Assembly (NCBI GenBank): GCA_001557505.1 | Contig: LSAX01000007.1 | Coordinates: 248,001 to 312,000, forward strand | From: Reticulascus tulasneorum | Taxonomy: Eukaryota; Ascomycota; Sordariomycetes; Glomerellales; Reticulascaceae | Direction: 5' to 3' | DNA length: 64,000 bases | Shown here: positions 12,110 to 23,920 of the stretch, piece by piece | Numbering within the stretch: the stretch's first letter is position 1 | How the letters are laid out: the number at the start of each line of letters is the position of its first letter | Translations under genes and position numbers: made by a program | The notes under the pieces: model-generated | Seen by the model: only the letters and a program-made list of their open reading frames with translations | What the model was told of the DNA's origin: nothing | Database searches by the model: none

Positions 12110-12520
12110 ACCCGCCATTCTTCCGTGGGGCAAAAATGCCTACATTTCACCCGCATGTCAGCCCTTCGAGAAGGCTGACACCGGGGCCCGCCCCGATATT
12201 GAACATACAACGGCTGCAAGAATTTGATGGTCGCAGCAGCCAGTGTTAACTGGACAAAGTCATTACCCACGAACAATGACGCCATATACTGCGGATACGT
12301 CATGGGGAGGTAGAGAAATATGCACGGGGTAGTAAGGAAACCGCCAACGGCGAACACACCGATGCGATGGTAGGGCGGATCCAGTGGAGCCTAAGCCGTA
12401 AATATTTCTCTGCTATCGAGATCCGGTAAAGAAACACGAACCTCGCTGGTTCTGTTGCCGCCAGTATGACGGTCTTGGTATTTAAGCCTGCTTAGCCATC
12501 AAAACCAGCTGTTAGCGGTC
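12110..12520 (-). pseudogene. Remnant of an MFS drug/polyamine transporter
   Basis: The minus strand encodes the last transmembrane helices of a fungal major-facilitator (DHA1-type) transporter. A 'HWI-P-I' start is followed by two hydrophobic helices, then the family's 'YPQY-ASLF-ND' loop and a helix ending 'PLYV'. The next conserved block (NIGAGPGVSLLEGL) lies in a different frame, close to 12,200, and a TGA at the complement of 12147-12149 interrupts it. A short exon-like segment with a GT-AG intron sits upstream near 12,430-12,520. The rest of the transporter (ten or so helices) is missing, so this is a truncated, frameshifted pseudogene. Confidence 0.65.
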
Positions 12521-13199
12521 CACCTTAATCCAAGTTAAATCGTTGCCGAATACCCCGGGACATGCGCGAAGGTGGCAGCAACGTTGAGAATGCAGTATCA
12601 ATGATGGGCAACTGGATTTAGATGAATCAACTATCCCAGACTCCACTCCATGGTACCTGCAGACAAAAAATGTCATTGAGAGGTGGATACTGCGTTATAA
12701 TAGTGAGGCGAAGCCTTTTCAAGGTATGAAGTACCTATGTCAATGTCGAGGGAGCTTTAACTCGGATAGGTACATAGTGGTGTATTCGTATTCCTGCAGC
12801 GTGTATTCGCTGCATAATTAGAGTAACCCAAAAGAGCGTCAGTGTAGTGGGTACTGGCATACTGTATCTCCAATACAGTTAGCGCCCATGCCCAAGATTT
12901 TCGAGGTGCATTTAACCTACTGGGCCTAAAGACAGCCCATACGCCCTCCGATCCTCCGATCTTCCGATCCTTCGATCCTCCTTATTAGTAATAAAAGAAT
13001 CATGAGGTCAAGGAAACCCAGCCTAGTCCCAAAGCAGTAGGTTTCGCGGGCTAGCGCGCTGGTTACAAACCCAAGACTTGTTACCACCAAAGCAATGGGG
13101 GTAGTAGACTTCTGATAGAGAATGGACACCGGCCAGTTCCTATCAAGTGCATCATTTGTAATACGCTACGAAGAATTCGAAGAGCCCCCTTTTGGAATC
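12521..13199. other. Intergenic upstream of Zn2Cys6 factor
   Basis: No gene was seen. A short tandem run of CCGATC-type hexamers (several near 12,946-12,980) and otherwise ordinary sequence precede the transcription factor. Confidence 0.35.
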
Positions 13200-14604
13200 A
13201 TGCCGCGGCGAAGCCGTGGGTGCCGCGAGTGTCGGCAGAAACGCCTGGGGTGCGATGGCAACTTACCGTCGTGCCTGCGATGCATCCAGAGCAACAAATC
13301 TTGCTCTGGGCCCTTGCAAGGCCCTATCATCATAGACCAGACGGAGGAAATTACATCACACTTTGCTCGGGAGCGCCCTATGCCTCGCCAGCCGTCGCCC
13401 AGGGCCATCGAGTCATTGGCTTACGTTGCCGGCTTCATCTCTAACGCTACTGCCATAATCGATGCGCCCATGAGGTCGATGCCATGGCTTCGGCGCCTGG
13501 GGATTACATACCTAGAAGAGGAATCTTCGCCGCTCGGCTTCTCCTTTGAGGCTATTGCCATCGCCTATTGTGGAAGGGGAGTTGAGAATTACTCGGCCGT
13601 GCTGGAGGGCTGCCGGCTGTACGGAGAGGCGTTGCACCAACACGCGAAGACAATCTCGCGGACCTCGTCGGCATCAAGTTCTGTAATGATATATACATCT
13701 GTGCTTTTATCTCTCTTCGAAGCTGTGTGGACAACGGAGTGTGCCGCATATACGACCCACCTTGCTGCTGCTCAAGAGATGCTCGCATCAGTGAAGTGGG
13801 GCACCCGGCAGTCTGACCTATTACGGCAAATCGCTTTACACGTCCAGTTACAGACAGTTGGTCTCCCTATGCCTAGAGTCTTCTGCCAAGCTTATTTTTC
13901 ATCAATAGTTCTTTCTCATGATCGTCTCCTCGCAGGATTCCAGAGCGGGAAGGATAACTATGAAGGGCTGGTCTGATGCTTTGCGCGACAGTTGCAGCCA
14001 TTCGAACGATATGGGAGATAAAGCCTTATCTCTAGTGTTCAGTCTCGTCAAACTCGTCTCCACGCCCGACCTCGAAGCTGGCAGCCCTGTCGCCCAGCTT
14101 CGCGTTCTTGGCGCCTCAATAGACGATACATGGCTCAAATACCAAGCAGAGGCATTGCTGGACGGCGAAGCGATTCAATCCTACACCGCCGATGGGATCG
14201 AGTTCCGAGATGGCCAGACAGCCTTGGTGGTCGCATACCTCGCAACTGCTCATTTTATTCTGTCTCTTGCGGAATACCAAACAGCCGAGAAGGTTGCAGA
14301 CATTATCGAACAAAGCTGCCAGAAAATCCTGGATTGCGCCGCATTCCTATATAGAGTGAGATTTAGCATAGGGTGCGCTTACCTTGCGATTTGCGTTCCC
14401 GTCACTCTAGTAGCACTGCACGGGACATCGGAGGAGCATAGAATATCAGCAACCGAATACCTCAGCGATGGTTTCCGAGGCACGCCTTTCGAGGGCTTGA
14501 GATCCATGGCCGTGAAGCGAATTGAGACGGCCGGGCGTCTTGGCCGGTATAAATCCCCAAGCGTCTTTGAAAATGCTATTAAGAGCTGGCCTCTGGTTCT
14601 TTGA
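13200..14604 (+). CDS. Zn2Cys6 transcription factor
   Basis: Nuclear DNA-binding regulator. The protein opens with MPRRSRGCRECRQKR and a full Cys-x2-Cys-x6-Cys-x6-Cys-x2-Cys-x6-Cys cluster within the first 35 residues. Starting at ATG 13200 puts the cluster at the very end, as is normal for this family; an in-frame ATG at 13122 is less likely. A helical middle region with 'MIYTSVLLSLFEAVW' belongs to the fungal-specific factor domain. The frame changes between about 13,860 and 13,980 and is open again from 13,918 to the stop at 14604. I could not settle whether a short intron or a one-base frameshift joins the two parts. Total would be about 450 residues. The next gene downstream is an SDR, which it might regulate (inference only). 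Confidence 0.8.
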
Positions 14605-15172
14605 TGCCCAGGGAATGAAGGTTAACTTAGTTGATATGTAGACAGTTGTTAGACTTAGAATTGATTGTTTTTGTCCCTGAGGCGGTGATAGCAAGGTGTA
14701 GAAGTGGTAATGCGGGCGGAGTCGACGAAAAGACGCTTGAATGATTACCATGCCAACATTCTCGAGATGCCTTGGATTTCATCAACAAATAGGCTAAGCA
14801 GGTGACCAATCAAGGAGTTTGGCGAGCAAACATGGATGCTAACCCAATCTGGAAGGTTTCCCAGGTGGATTCGCTAGCAATACTTACCGTTTTGGGTAAG
14901 ATCCGCTAAATGCGTGGTGCTGCAGCAAAGCAAGGCGCAGGTCAAGAACTTAATTACGGTGGTCAACAAGCTTGATAATCACAATTCTTGCCTTCAAAGG
15001 GCTCTAGGAAGTATAAATAAAGCACTCACGTCTCGATATGAATTTCCGGGTTTCTCTACACGAGCAATCACCCTCCACAAAGTGTCCAATTTACAAATCC
15101 GTCTAATCGAAGCGCTGTCCCTTCGACAAGTCACTTACAAAAATCAACAAATTATAAACCGACAAACCAACA
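14605..15172. other. Intergenic, nothing assigned
   Basis: Contains the 3' region of the factor gene and the promoter of the dehydrogenase. Short frames show no family resemblance. Confidence 0.4.
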
Positions 15173-16206
15173 ATGGCAGATGCGAGTGTGAAACCTGAAT
15201 TCTTTGCCTTCACGAAAAAGTGGCACTCTAAACCATATCCCCTCATCTCTCCCACACGACCCGAGCTATCTGCTGCGGGAAGAAACATCGTAATTACAGG
15301 CGGCGGCACTGGCATTGGCAAAGCCATCGCTATCGGCTTTGCTAGAGCAGGTGCTACGTCGATCTCTATCATCGGTCGACGAGCCGAGAAGCTCAAGGAA
15401 AGCGTCCTGGCCATCAACGCCGCCGCATCTGGCGAGACCACGGTGCTCTACAAAACAGCTGACCTCATGAACAAGGATCAGACGGTGGCGGCTTTCGACT
15501 CCATTGCAGAAAGGGTCGGAAAGATCGATGTGCTAGTTTCAAACGCGGGCACTTACCCCCTGCTTGGGAATATGGCCGCCTATGATGGTGAGACCCTCAT
15601 GAAGGGCTTCGAGCTATCCGTCCTCACGGCTCTCTACACCGTCCAGGCGTTCCTCCCTCATGCTAGCCAAACCCCCATTCTGCTTAATACGAGCACGGGC
15701 ATGGCTCACATGGTAGCCTGGCCAGGTGCCGGGGCATACCCAATCAACAAAGCCGCCGCGCTGAAACTGATGGACTACTTTGCCATCGAGAATCCGCATG
15801 TTCATGTTGTAAACATTCAGCCAGGATGGACTCCGACCGACCTGAACAATAACCAGAAGGAGGCACCCGACTCTGGTAAGTAATCGCCTCCCAAAGAGAA
15901 GAAAACTTTTTTGGCTGACCTAGCTGCACAGTTGATCTCCCTGGTTCCTTTTATGTGTGGCTAGCATCCCCCGAAGCTGTGTTTCTAAAGAGCAAATTTG
16001 TCTGGTCGAATTGGGATGTTGATGAACTTATCCAACGGTCGAAAGAGATTGAGGGGTCGAGGCTGCTCACTTGGATGCTGGAGGTGTTCCTATGTAGATT
16101 ACTCTTTACTATGCTGCTCGCTGATGCCTTTACAACTGAAACAAAACTTTACAGAACGAAATTATCGCTACCGAATGCAATGTTACTCGACTCCCGCAAG
16201 CAGTAG
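15173..16206 (+). CDS. Short-chain dehydrogenase/reductase
   Basis: NAD(P)-dependent oxidoreductase with a Rossmann fold. It has a dinucleotide motif TGGGTGIG near residue 45, NAG (VSNAG) near 125, a catalytic Ser in NTSTGMAH, and the YxxxK motif as YPINK. Two exons, 15173-15875 and 15932-16206, join in phase through a GTAAGT...CAG intron to 325 residues. The last 40 residues after about 16080 look unlike family ends. An alternative frame ends in a short GGVPM-like tail at about 16,098, so the true stop may differ by a small frameshift. Cytosolic; substrate unknown. Its 3' end lies 15 bp from the end of the convergent small secreted protein gene. Confidence 0.85.
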
Positions 16207-16221
16207 GCGTCTCCAAATACG

Positions 16222-16533
16222 TCAACATGTGTTATTACAGCAGCAAGCTGTGCAATATGGGAACCGATTTCTCCAGCATGAGTCCCAGCAGGTCGCATGT
16301 CCATTACAGTTGGCATCACAATAGCTAGTGGTACTTTTCTCGCACTTGTTGTAGCAATAGGTATACTGGCTATCTGTGTTGCATCCACGTGCTGAAATGA
16401 TGTTAGCTGGCTAAGTAATCACGAGGAAGGCTTGTGTACCTTCAAGAAGGTTCCTCTCAGCAACTTGAGAGATAGCGCCAGCAGTCGAGCTAGTAGCCAG
16501 ACTAAGGATGGTGAAGATAGTTGCCAAGTTCAT
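16222..16533 (-). CDS. Small secreted cysteine-rich protein (12 Cys)
   Basis: A two-exon gene, 16440-16533 and 16222-16391 on the minus strand, 87 residues in phase. It begins with a clean signal peptide (MNLATIFTILSLATSSTAG, cut after about residue 19). The mature part carries 12 cysteines in about 55 residues, including a CCC triplet near the end and a terminal NTC. This is the profile of a fungal small secreted cysteine-rich protein; such proteins are often effectors, antimicrobial peptides or wall proteins. I do not recognise the family. The intron is GTACAC...CAG. Too short and split for a simple ORF scan to show. No processing sites beyond the signal peptide are obvious. Confidence 0.75.
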
Positions 16534-16671
16534 TGTGCTAGTAAATGAAACTAGACGCCAAGTTAGAACATTTGTCTTTTGATACTGCTTCCAGACGGAA
16601 GTAGCAATTTCAAACATAGAGCACAAGTTACCCGTTCTTTCCTTTACAAGGTTGGCAAAGTCTTGCTGTTA

Positions 16672-16677
16672 CTTATA
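16672..16677 (-). promoter_or_regulatory. TATA-like box upstream of the cysteine-rich protein gene
   Basis: A TATAAG sequence on the minus strand lies about 140 bp upstream of the ATG at 16533. It is a weak prediction based on position and sequence only. Confidence 0.3.
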
Positions 16678-18024
16678 ATGCTTGGTCTACTGCTGGTAAA
16701 CCTTTGAATCAGATCGCACAAACTGTGTAAAAAGTATGAATTCTGCAGCCAATTAAATACTCCTTGATGCGTAGAATGCCAACGGCTCGGAAAAAGGTTA
16801 CGACGCAACTCCTTCTGTCAGACGGATAAAACATTGGCCCACAGGCAGACTACTTCTACTTAACGAATCCGAACTTTACCACAATCTTCTTCCCTGGGTA
16901 AGCAAGAATATTGGAAAATTCTATCAAATGAGCACTTGCGGCTACTCCTCGGTTTAGGCAAAGCCTATGCGCCAACTGGCAATTAGAGCATTGTGGCAAA
17001 ACCTGACGCGGGTTCTGTTGGCCGAGGAGGGCGCGTAGATGGCGCTGGGTTAGAAAGCCGAGGCAGGAATCAAAAGTGATAGCCTGAAGACTGAACCTAG
17101 CTCAACTAACGGCCACGAAGCCTACGAATTCCACCTGGCACACTGGAAACAAAAGCCACCCCGGCTGCCGCAGTCACTAACGCCCATTGAGCTCGCAATT
17201 CTCTTATGTTTATATGTCATATTTGAGCATGACTTTTCGTCCGCCATTGCCTCCGGTGAATGCTACAACCCCCTTCCGTGATAGCCCCTACTCAATGTGC
17301 AGTCCTAGTTTTATCTTCTGATTCATTCGAAATGCTGTTAAATGGACCTCCAATTGCGTTTGAATGAAAAATGAGAAAGTTTTATGAGGAAGGACCGGAT
17401 TTCTGGACCTTGTATTCTTTTCACCTGAGCATTAGCAAGGCTGCCACCCCAACCACCTACCTAGGTACGCAAGCAATAACACCACGCAACACCGCAACGA
17501 AAAGAATAGTCGCCAATACAAACCGAGCAATAAAGTGCAGACTGATGAGGTGGTCGAAGTTGACGTTTTGAACCCAGAACATCTCTCCGTGCAGCAAGCC
17601 CGAGACGGAGCAGCGGAGCCATCCCTGATCCATCACTTCGTCCCACACATCGCCCCGCCTTAACCAGGTACCCCCCCCCCCCCCCCCCCCCCCCCGCCTT
17701 AACCAACCCTAACAACCCCCAAATCTCCTCCTCGTGACACTCATTTCGCTTTATCAATGCGGCAACTTTAATGATTGCGGCGGCAGAGTGTCTCCACTCA
17801 AGTGCTTTAGTGGGTCTCAGAGCCAGTGGGAGCTAAACCTGATAAGGCTTAGAATGGTCGATCCTTTGCGCGGCTACAGATGGACGACAACCTCATCACA
17901 AAAACAAAAACTTGTCAGAACCTCCTATCGCCTCCAATATTGGGAGCGCTTTGCTCATAGCCATACGAGATGCCCTACAGCGTGGCATGCGACCCTGTAT
18001 AACAGTCTATCTACGCCTAGCAAT
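16678..18024. other. Gene-free stretch with a poly-C tract
   Basis: No gene supported. The open plus-strand frame that runs into the next gene from 17734 is treated as untranslated, because the zinc cluster starts at the ATG at 18025. A 25-base C run lies at 17671-17695. Confidence 0.4.
17671..17695 (+). repeat. 25-nt poly-C homopolymer flanked by a short direct repeat
   Basis: Twenty-five consecutive C residues. The sequence GCCTTAACCA occurs on both sides (about 17657-17666 and 17696-17705), so the tract sits between two copies of a 10-bp direct repeat. This can mark slippage, a small duplication or an assembly artefact. Confidence 0.85.
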
Positions 18025-19182
18025 ATGTCGACTCTTCGCAAAGCTTGCGCGACTTGTACTTCTTCAAAACGGAAATGTGTGGTCCAAAAACCAAAATGCG
18101 CTCGATGCTCTCTAAAAAATCTTGAGTGTGTGTATGATCTTGAACCTCTTCACACACCGCTTACAGAGTCCGAGAGAATACTTGCGTTTGGCTTTAATCG
18201 GTCGAATTGCGAGTCTCTGGGGTTCTGTATCATGAAGGCTCTCGAACTCCGAGTTCGGGATATCGATCCAGCAATTTGTATCCCTGGCCGCAGTAATTCT
18301 CTGGAGATTACAAAACTAGGATTTGACACAGTGCCAGGTCTTATCAGAGCAAGCAAGCCTGCGTCATTTGTGCATCCCAAATTACAGTTACCTGGGATAC
18401 ACAATCACTTTATGGCCCTTGTGGAGAATGGGGCAGCGGGGGTGGGCTCTGAATGTTTCAAGCGCCTGGTCCAGATCGATATCAAAACAGTGTCGCCCAA
18501 GGAGGTTCTCACAGCACTTCAAGCTCTCCTAGTTCACTTGGCGGCATCAACCTTCTCGTCGCTCCCAACGGAGCGGGAAGAGGCAGACAAGTCTCTCGGT
18601 ATCTTGTCTGAATGGACGCAGACTTTATTGGCTTGTGTTGATGCGGGAATGCCGACAAGCCAATCTCCGTGGCAGGATTGGTTATTAGGAGAGAGTAAGC
18701 TTATAACTCTATACTCATACTTTATAAACTTTCAGGCATCCAGGAGATGGACCAGGAACTGTAATCCACGATGGAGATGATGTTGCAAGCGCAATGTATT
18801 CTGGCATGTCTATTTCTCGAGACCTCAGAATTATTATTAAGGGACCTACTTCGAACTATGCTAATCCTTGACAGGTGTACGGCGGACCGTATTTATGGCA
18901 TACGTGCTCAATATGTCAGTGTTCAGCTACAAACACGGATATTGCTCTAATTGGCTATTCATGGAATCATTGCCATTCGACGCCCGGCCCGGCCTGTGGA
19001 TGGCAGAGTCCCCACAGGCGTGGATTGCTGTAGCCCATGCCAGATGTGGCAAGGAAGTCGGGGAACGGCTCAACTCCTACCACGAATTTGCGGAGGCTTT
19101 CTATGGTCGAACGCCCGATTTGTGTGGGGACGTGTTCCTGACCTTGGTGGCGTTTGCCCATAATGGTCTTGGTGGGAACTAA
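18025..19182 (+). CDS. Zn2Cys6 transcription factor
   Basis: Regulator with an amino-terminal Zn2Cys6 cluster (ACATCTSSKRKC onward, Cys spacing 2-6-6-2-6) that starts 7 residues after the ATG at 18025. A fungal-specific middle domain follows, with the conserved 'SQSPWQDWL' and 'VRRTVFMAYVL' elements. Two exons, 18025-18694 and 18875-19182, join in phase to 325 residues. The intron is long for this window (180 nt) and contains an open internal stretch, so another exon arrangement is possible. The NmrA-like reductase gene begins 163 bp downstream on the same strand, which suggests but does not prove a regulator/target pair. Confidence 0.8.
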
Positions 19183-19259
19183 GCCTCATACGGCTCACAA
19201 TCAATAAAGGGGATCGAGATGGTGTGCATCGTTTGTCTGGTCAGTTGTTTCCCACAGCC

Positions 19260-19267
19260 TATATAAA
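19260..19267 (+). promoter_or_regulatory. TATA box of the NmrA-like gene
   Basis: TATATAAA lies 79 bp upstream of the ATG at 19346, at a spacing typical of fungal promoters. Confidence 0.5.
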
Positions 19268-19345
19268 CCAATGGTTCAACGCAGCTTCTCTGTTCATCAA
19301 AATACATCCTTCAGTTCTATCATTAGTCCTACATAAAAAAACGTC

Positions 19346-20458
19346 ATGCCCTCCGGAAAACCGCTTCTTGTCGTCCTTGGTGCTACAGGCAACCAGGGGG
19401 GATCCGTCGTTGCACACTTCCTGTCCCTGTCGCCATCACCATACGCACTTCGTGCTGTTACTCGAGATACTTCGTCGGCCAAAGCTGTTTTACTTGCATC
19501 GCAGGGAGTCGAAGTAGTGATCGGTGATTTCGATGATCCTCGGTCGCTTGATGCGGCCTTCGACGGTGCATCGGTCATTTTTAGCGTGACCGATTTCTGG
19601 CATTCTATGATTAACCCCTTGTTACGCAAGGCAGCCGCCGCGTCTGGTGCAAGTGCTGGATTTTACATCAGAGACTACGAAGCCCAGCAAAACAGAAACA
19701 TCATGGATGCTGCCGCCAAAGTTAACACACTCAAAAGATTCATCTTCTCCAGCCTTCCAAACGCAAACAAGTTGAGCAGGGGAAAGTACGCCCATGTCTA
19801 CCATTACGACAGTAAAGCAGTGGCAGAGGAGTATGGCAAATCAACATACCCGAAACTCTGGGAGAGGACCAGCGTTTTATATGCTGGGTTTTATCTGGAA
19901 AACTTTTTCGGAGAGTCTAGCGCTCTCTTTTGCCCTAAACTAGTAAGTTAATTCATCAGTTCCTTCCAGCTTCGTCCCTGTTGCATACGCAATATGAATT
20001 ACGTATGCTCTTTGTACTAACGCTCTCATTAGGACAAGAAAAAGGACAGGCTCATCGCGTCGGGCGTAGAACCTCTCACGACATTGATGTTTCCCTGGTA
20101 CTCTGTTATACAAGATACTGGTACACTGGTAGCAGCTTTAATCCGTGCTGCACCTGGCAAGAAGCTCATCGGCGTCAATGAATGGCTCAGCCTTCAAGAT
20201 ATCTCCAAGCTCCTGGCTCAGAACTTGGATAAAGGCATCGAATTTGTGGACAACACACCCAACTTCGACCTCGGTGATCCCGACATGCAGCGAGATCGTG
20301 AGGAGATGATTGGATTCTGCATTGAATTCGGATTTGACGGAGCCAAGGTTGATAAGACTGTTGTGAATCCAAGTGATCTAGGAGTAGCAGTGCAGCTAAA
20401 GCCCGTGAAGGAGTGGATCAAGACGCAAAATTGGGAAATGGTCTTGCCGACAGAGTAA
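19346..20458 (+). CDS. NmrA-like NAD(P)-binding protein
   Basis: Atypical short-chain dehydrogenase of the NmrA/HSCARG group, which senses NADP(H) or acts as an isoflavone-reductase-like enzyme. The glycine motif is GATGNQGGSVV near residue 12, followed by the family's acidic 'GDFDDPRSLDAAFDG' and a 'VFSVTDFW' strand. Two exons, 19346-19942 and 20033-20458, join exactly in phase through GTAAGT...TAG to 340 residues, the usual family length. No signal peptide; cytosolic or nuclear. It follows a Zn2Cys6 factor on the same strand. Whether it is regulatory or catalytic cannot be told. Confidence 0.88.
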
Positions 20459-20875
20459 GGGTGGTTTTGTTAGCTTCATGTAGCGCTCAAATGCTTGAAG
20501 CAGGTCCAGGCCACATTTTATGTCGGAATTAAAGACAACATTCTAATTAATTACCTTGAGCTTCTAGTAGGTAGTTAGAACAGGGTTTGGACCTCTGACT
20601 AAGCTCATTTTGTACCCTCTTCACGCCGCACGAGCGACTGCAATATATTACTCCTTCGAGCTGTTGTTTGAACTGACACAAAAGGATGGCAAGTGCAGAG
20701 AGGTGGATTTTCTCTGCCTGTGGAAGTGAGATAAAACCAAGGGGGATGCTGGACTACGTAAATATCCCCTTCATCAACGGAGGAGTCAACCGATCTCTAA
20801 TGCCATATGTCTTTGCAAAGTGATGCTATTACATTACAGAGTTTCTCGTGGACAGGTGCTTCCTCTCCCATTCCT

Positions 20876-23815
20876 TCAATTACTATAAGGGAACTCTCGT
20901 CCCACGACAGTTACGTTAACCCGCATAATAGGACCCAACCAGCTCTCATATCCGTTTGGATCCTGCCAGTCATATCCATACTTTAATGCTCGAATGAGAA
21001 CACGATAATCTGCATTCGGCAGCTGAAACAGGAAATCGTCTGGTGTCGAGACAAGTGCCCACGGCCAGGTGTACCCGTAGTAGCCGTACCCATTCATGAG
21101 CGTCTGAAGCCTGTAGTAGGGTTTATCAAAGCCGCCATAAAGGTTATACACCATACCGTAAGAAGGCATGCCGAGGAAATTATCGATGGGGTCCTGAGCC
21201 GGGTCAATGGTTTCGAAGCGGTCGCATCGATCAAAGCCATAGTCGTCTGGGTGAACTTTCTGATGTGGATGCACGACGTCGATTCGAACGTAAGGTGATT
21301 GTTGGCGCAGTGTAAACCCGATCCACGCGTCATCGTCTTCCGGCTCATCTTCGTCCTCCGGCGCCGGCTCGGCCGGGAAGGTGAAGACTCTCAAGTCATT
21401 GTTTCGCCGATCCGGTTTGAGGGCCACAATGATAGGTTGATTGGGTATGCCGGTCGGCGGCAATGGCTCTGTGGTGAAGCTATGCAGGTCGCTGAAGTCG
21501 AGCACGGGCACTGAGCTTCGCTTGTATGGGACTCCCGTGTAAGGCACCACGTACTCTTGGGTGTCGTCTGAGATGGCAATGAAGCCGCTATATAACGGTA
21601 GCATGCTAACATCAACGTCGGCTGTTGGAGGTGCGATAGTAACCGTGAAAACGCCTTTGGCACCGGCCTGCAGAGTGAGCTGCTCAGTGGAGAATGTCGC
21701 CGCCGCATAGTTGGGACTATTATTCCGAGACCAGTAGAACTTCGCAACACCAGTTTCAGTGTAGATGTCGGGCGCTGTATTGATATACGAAGCACCCTTA
21801 TGAGTGATTGCGTATGTTTTGGGTTCTGACGATGTATTCTCAATTGTGATTTCCCGTTTTTCAGAAGTAACAGTCTCTCGCAAGTTAAGCTCGGTCTGCG
21901 TAAATATCGTCTCGGCCTGTATAGCCTTAAGTGCATTAATGAGACCAGACCCCTGCTGGATGGGCGAGGTAAGGAGTGCATCATATCCACGTTGCTCAAG
22001 TGGCGTAGAAGTAGTCTGCATCCGAGAGATAATCTCATCAACAGAGAGCCCGGGTAGGGCTTGCTTGATCAATGCATAACAAGCAGCGACATGAGGCGTT
22101 GACATGGACGTTCCCGAGATGATTGCGTATCCGAGCCCGTCTGAGGCAACCCAGGTACTAAGAATATTCCCGCCTGGACCTGAAAGCTGGGTAGATAAGG
22201 ACATCTCCACAGTCGGACCCATAGAACTGAAGCTGCTAACGTGGCCGGCACTTGGCTGCATCTCGTCATGAATTGACCGATCCTCAAAGTTCAAAGTGAA
22301 ATTTTTCCCTTGGGCAGCAATACCGGCAGCGATCTTCGCCGCCTCTGCGGGGCGCAGACGACCTTCGATCCAATCCAGATCCCCAGGTGGGGAGAGGGTG
22401 ATATCTGCTGCATCGTCGACAACAATCCATATATTGTTGATATTGTACCTCCACTTCAACAAAAATATGCCGCTCAAGCACATTCCACCTCCTCTCATGA
22501 CCGCAATCACCCGATCCACATCCGGCCACTCTTTGGCAATTTCATCCCAGTAATCCAGCCTGCAAGAATGAGGAAAGTCGTCCTCATCTGCGAAGAAAAC
22601 GTGGAAGTCCTCCGGCCCGTCCATAGGTGCAATGTGGGCATAACCGATTGAGGCTCCGTCCGACCCCTTCGCGTTGTACAGTGTTGCAAACTTGGTATTG
22701 CTAACAGAGCCAACGGAGACTATGCTTGAGTCTAGCGCCGGCCAGCTGGCGTAGTACGGGCCAGCAGATCCGCTGTTGCCTGCGGAAACAAACATGGCAA
22801 TGCCGAGCGCCTTGATGGATGCGAAAACAGAGGCAAATGGCGTCCCTGTCTCCCAGCCTCTTGTAGCGCCAACGGACATTGTAATGACGTCAACTCCATC
22901 GTCAGCAGCAGCTTCAAATGCTCGAAGGATAATTTCATCTGTAACTCCGCCAACACATCCGAATATGCGATACATATAGATTGATGCCTGGGGTGCAACG
23001 CCGATAATGCCGTACCCGACGCCTTCTGGGTCTTCTGCGCCTACGATCCCAGCAACATGGGTTCCATGACCAGCAGTAAGGCACGTAACCAGTGGGTCAT
23101 CGTCTGGCACGGGACTATTGCCGCCGAAATAATCGTCCCCGACCAAATCGTATCCTCCCGCGATCTTGAAACCCTTTCCGAACCCGGCACCTAGCGCTGG
23201 ATGGCGATAATCCACGCCTGTATCGATAATTCCCACCTTCATCCCTTCGCCTTTGAAGCCGAGTTCGTGTAGAGTATCAACCCCGGTGATCTTCAATGCC
23301 GAATTGACATCACTTGTGCCGGTGATGTGAACAACTTCGACAGCCTCCCGCTTACGTGATTGAACTGATGCGGCTGATAAAGTCGCGTTTCCAAGCCCGA
23401 AGGGTGTTGGGCGCTCGTGGTAACGATTAGGCCAGATAGCCTTGACCTCGGCGAGCTCCAGGAGGGCTTGGATCTCCTTCTCATTCTTTCCATTGACAGA
23501 GACTCCGTAAAAGATATCGGGGTTCTTGAACTCGACCCTCACTTCGTAGTCGGCTACTAGTTCCCGCGCTCTTTTGTGGAACTCGGAATGTACGTCATCG
23601 CGTCTATGTTAACTCTTAGCGACCACTGGGTTTGTGACAATTCTGGCGAAGATATTATACCTCCTAGAAAGGGAAGCATCTGGAGCAAGCTCAATGATGA
23701 AGCCGTAGCTTTGTGCCTCGATTGAGTCTGCTATATTTACCAGAGTCTCAAGAGCTTGGCACTCGAGAAGCAACGTTGCCGTCACGGCTGCCAGGGCAGA
23801 TTGAAACAGTCTCAT
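20876..23815 (-). CDS. Secreted subtilisin-like serine protease (S8)
   Basis: Large extracellular endopeptidase, 960 residues, two exons (23661-23815 and 20876-23603) joined in phase. The ATG at 23815 opens a signal peptide (MRLFQSALAAVTATLLLECQA). An in-frame ATG at 23878 would put 21 polar residues before it, so the inner start is preferred. An I9-type propeptide precedes the catalytic domain. Catalytic Asp lies in IIDTGVDYRHP (about residue 179), His in GHGTHVAGI (about 234), the oxyanion Asn in SAGNSGS and Ser in SGTSMSTPHVA. An insert between His and Ser resembles a protease-associated domain, and about 350 residues of beta-rich C-terminal domain (Fn3-like) follow. The architecture matches minor extracellular/C5a-peptidase-like fungal subtilases. 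Secreted nutrient or host-protein degradation is the likely role. Confidence 0.92.
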
Positions 23816-23913
23816 GGCGACGCGCTGCACAGAAGTGCGTTGAATGGAGAGAGCAGAGTTGTGCCTGCCACTAGCCACTAGAACTCATCGAATATTACAG
23901 GGAAGAAATCACG

Positions 23914-23920
23914 TTATATA
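23914..23920 (-). promoter_or_regulatory. TATA box of the subtilase gene
   Basis: TATATAA on the minus strand lies 99 bp upstream of the ATG at 23815, which supports that start over the outer in-frame ATG at 23878. Confidence 0.5.

Noticed and set aside
17734..18024. Upstream extension of the Zn2Cys6 factor at 18025
   Set aside because: It would put about 97 low-quality residues before the zinc cluster; the ATG at 18025 gives a normal family start.
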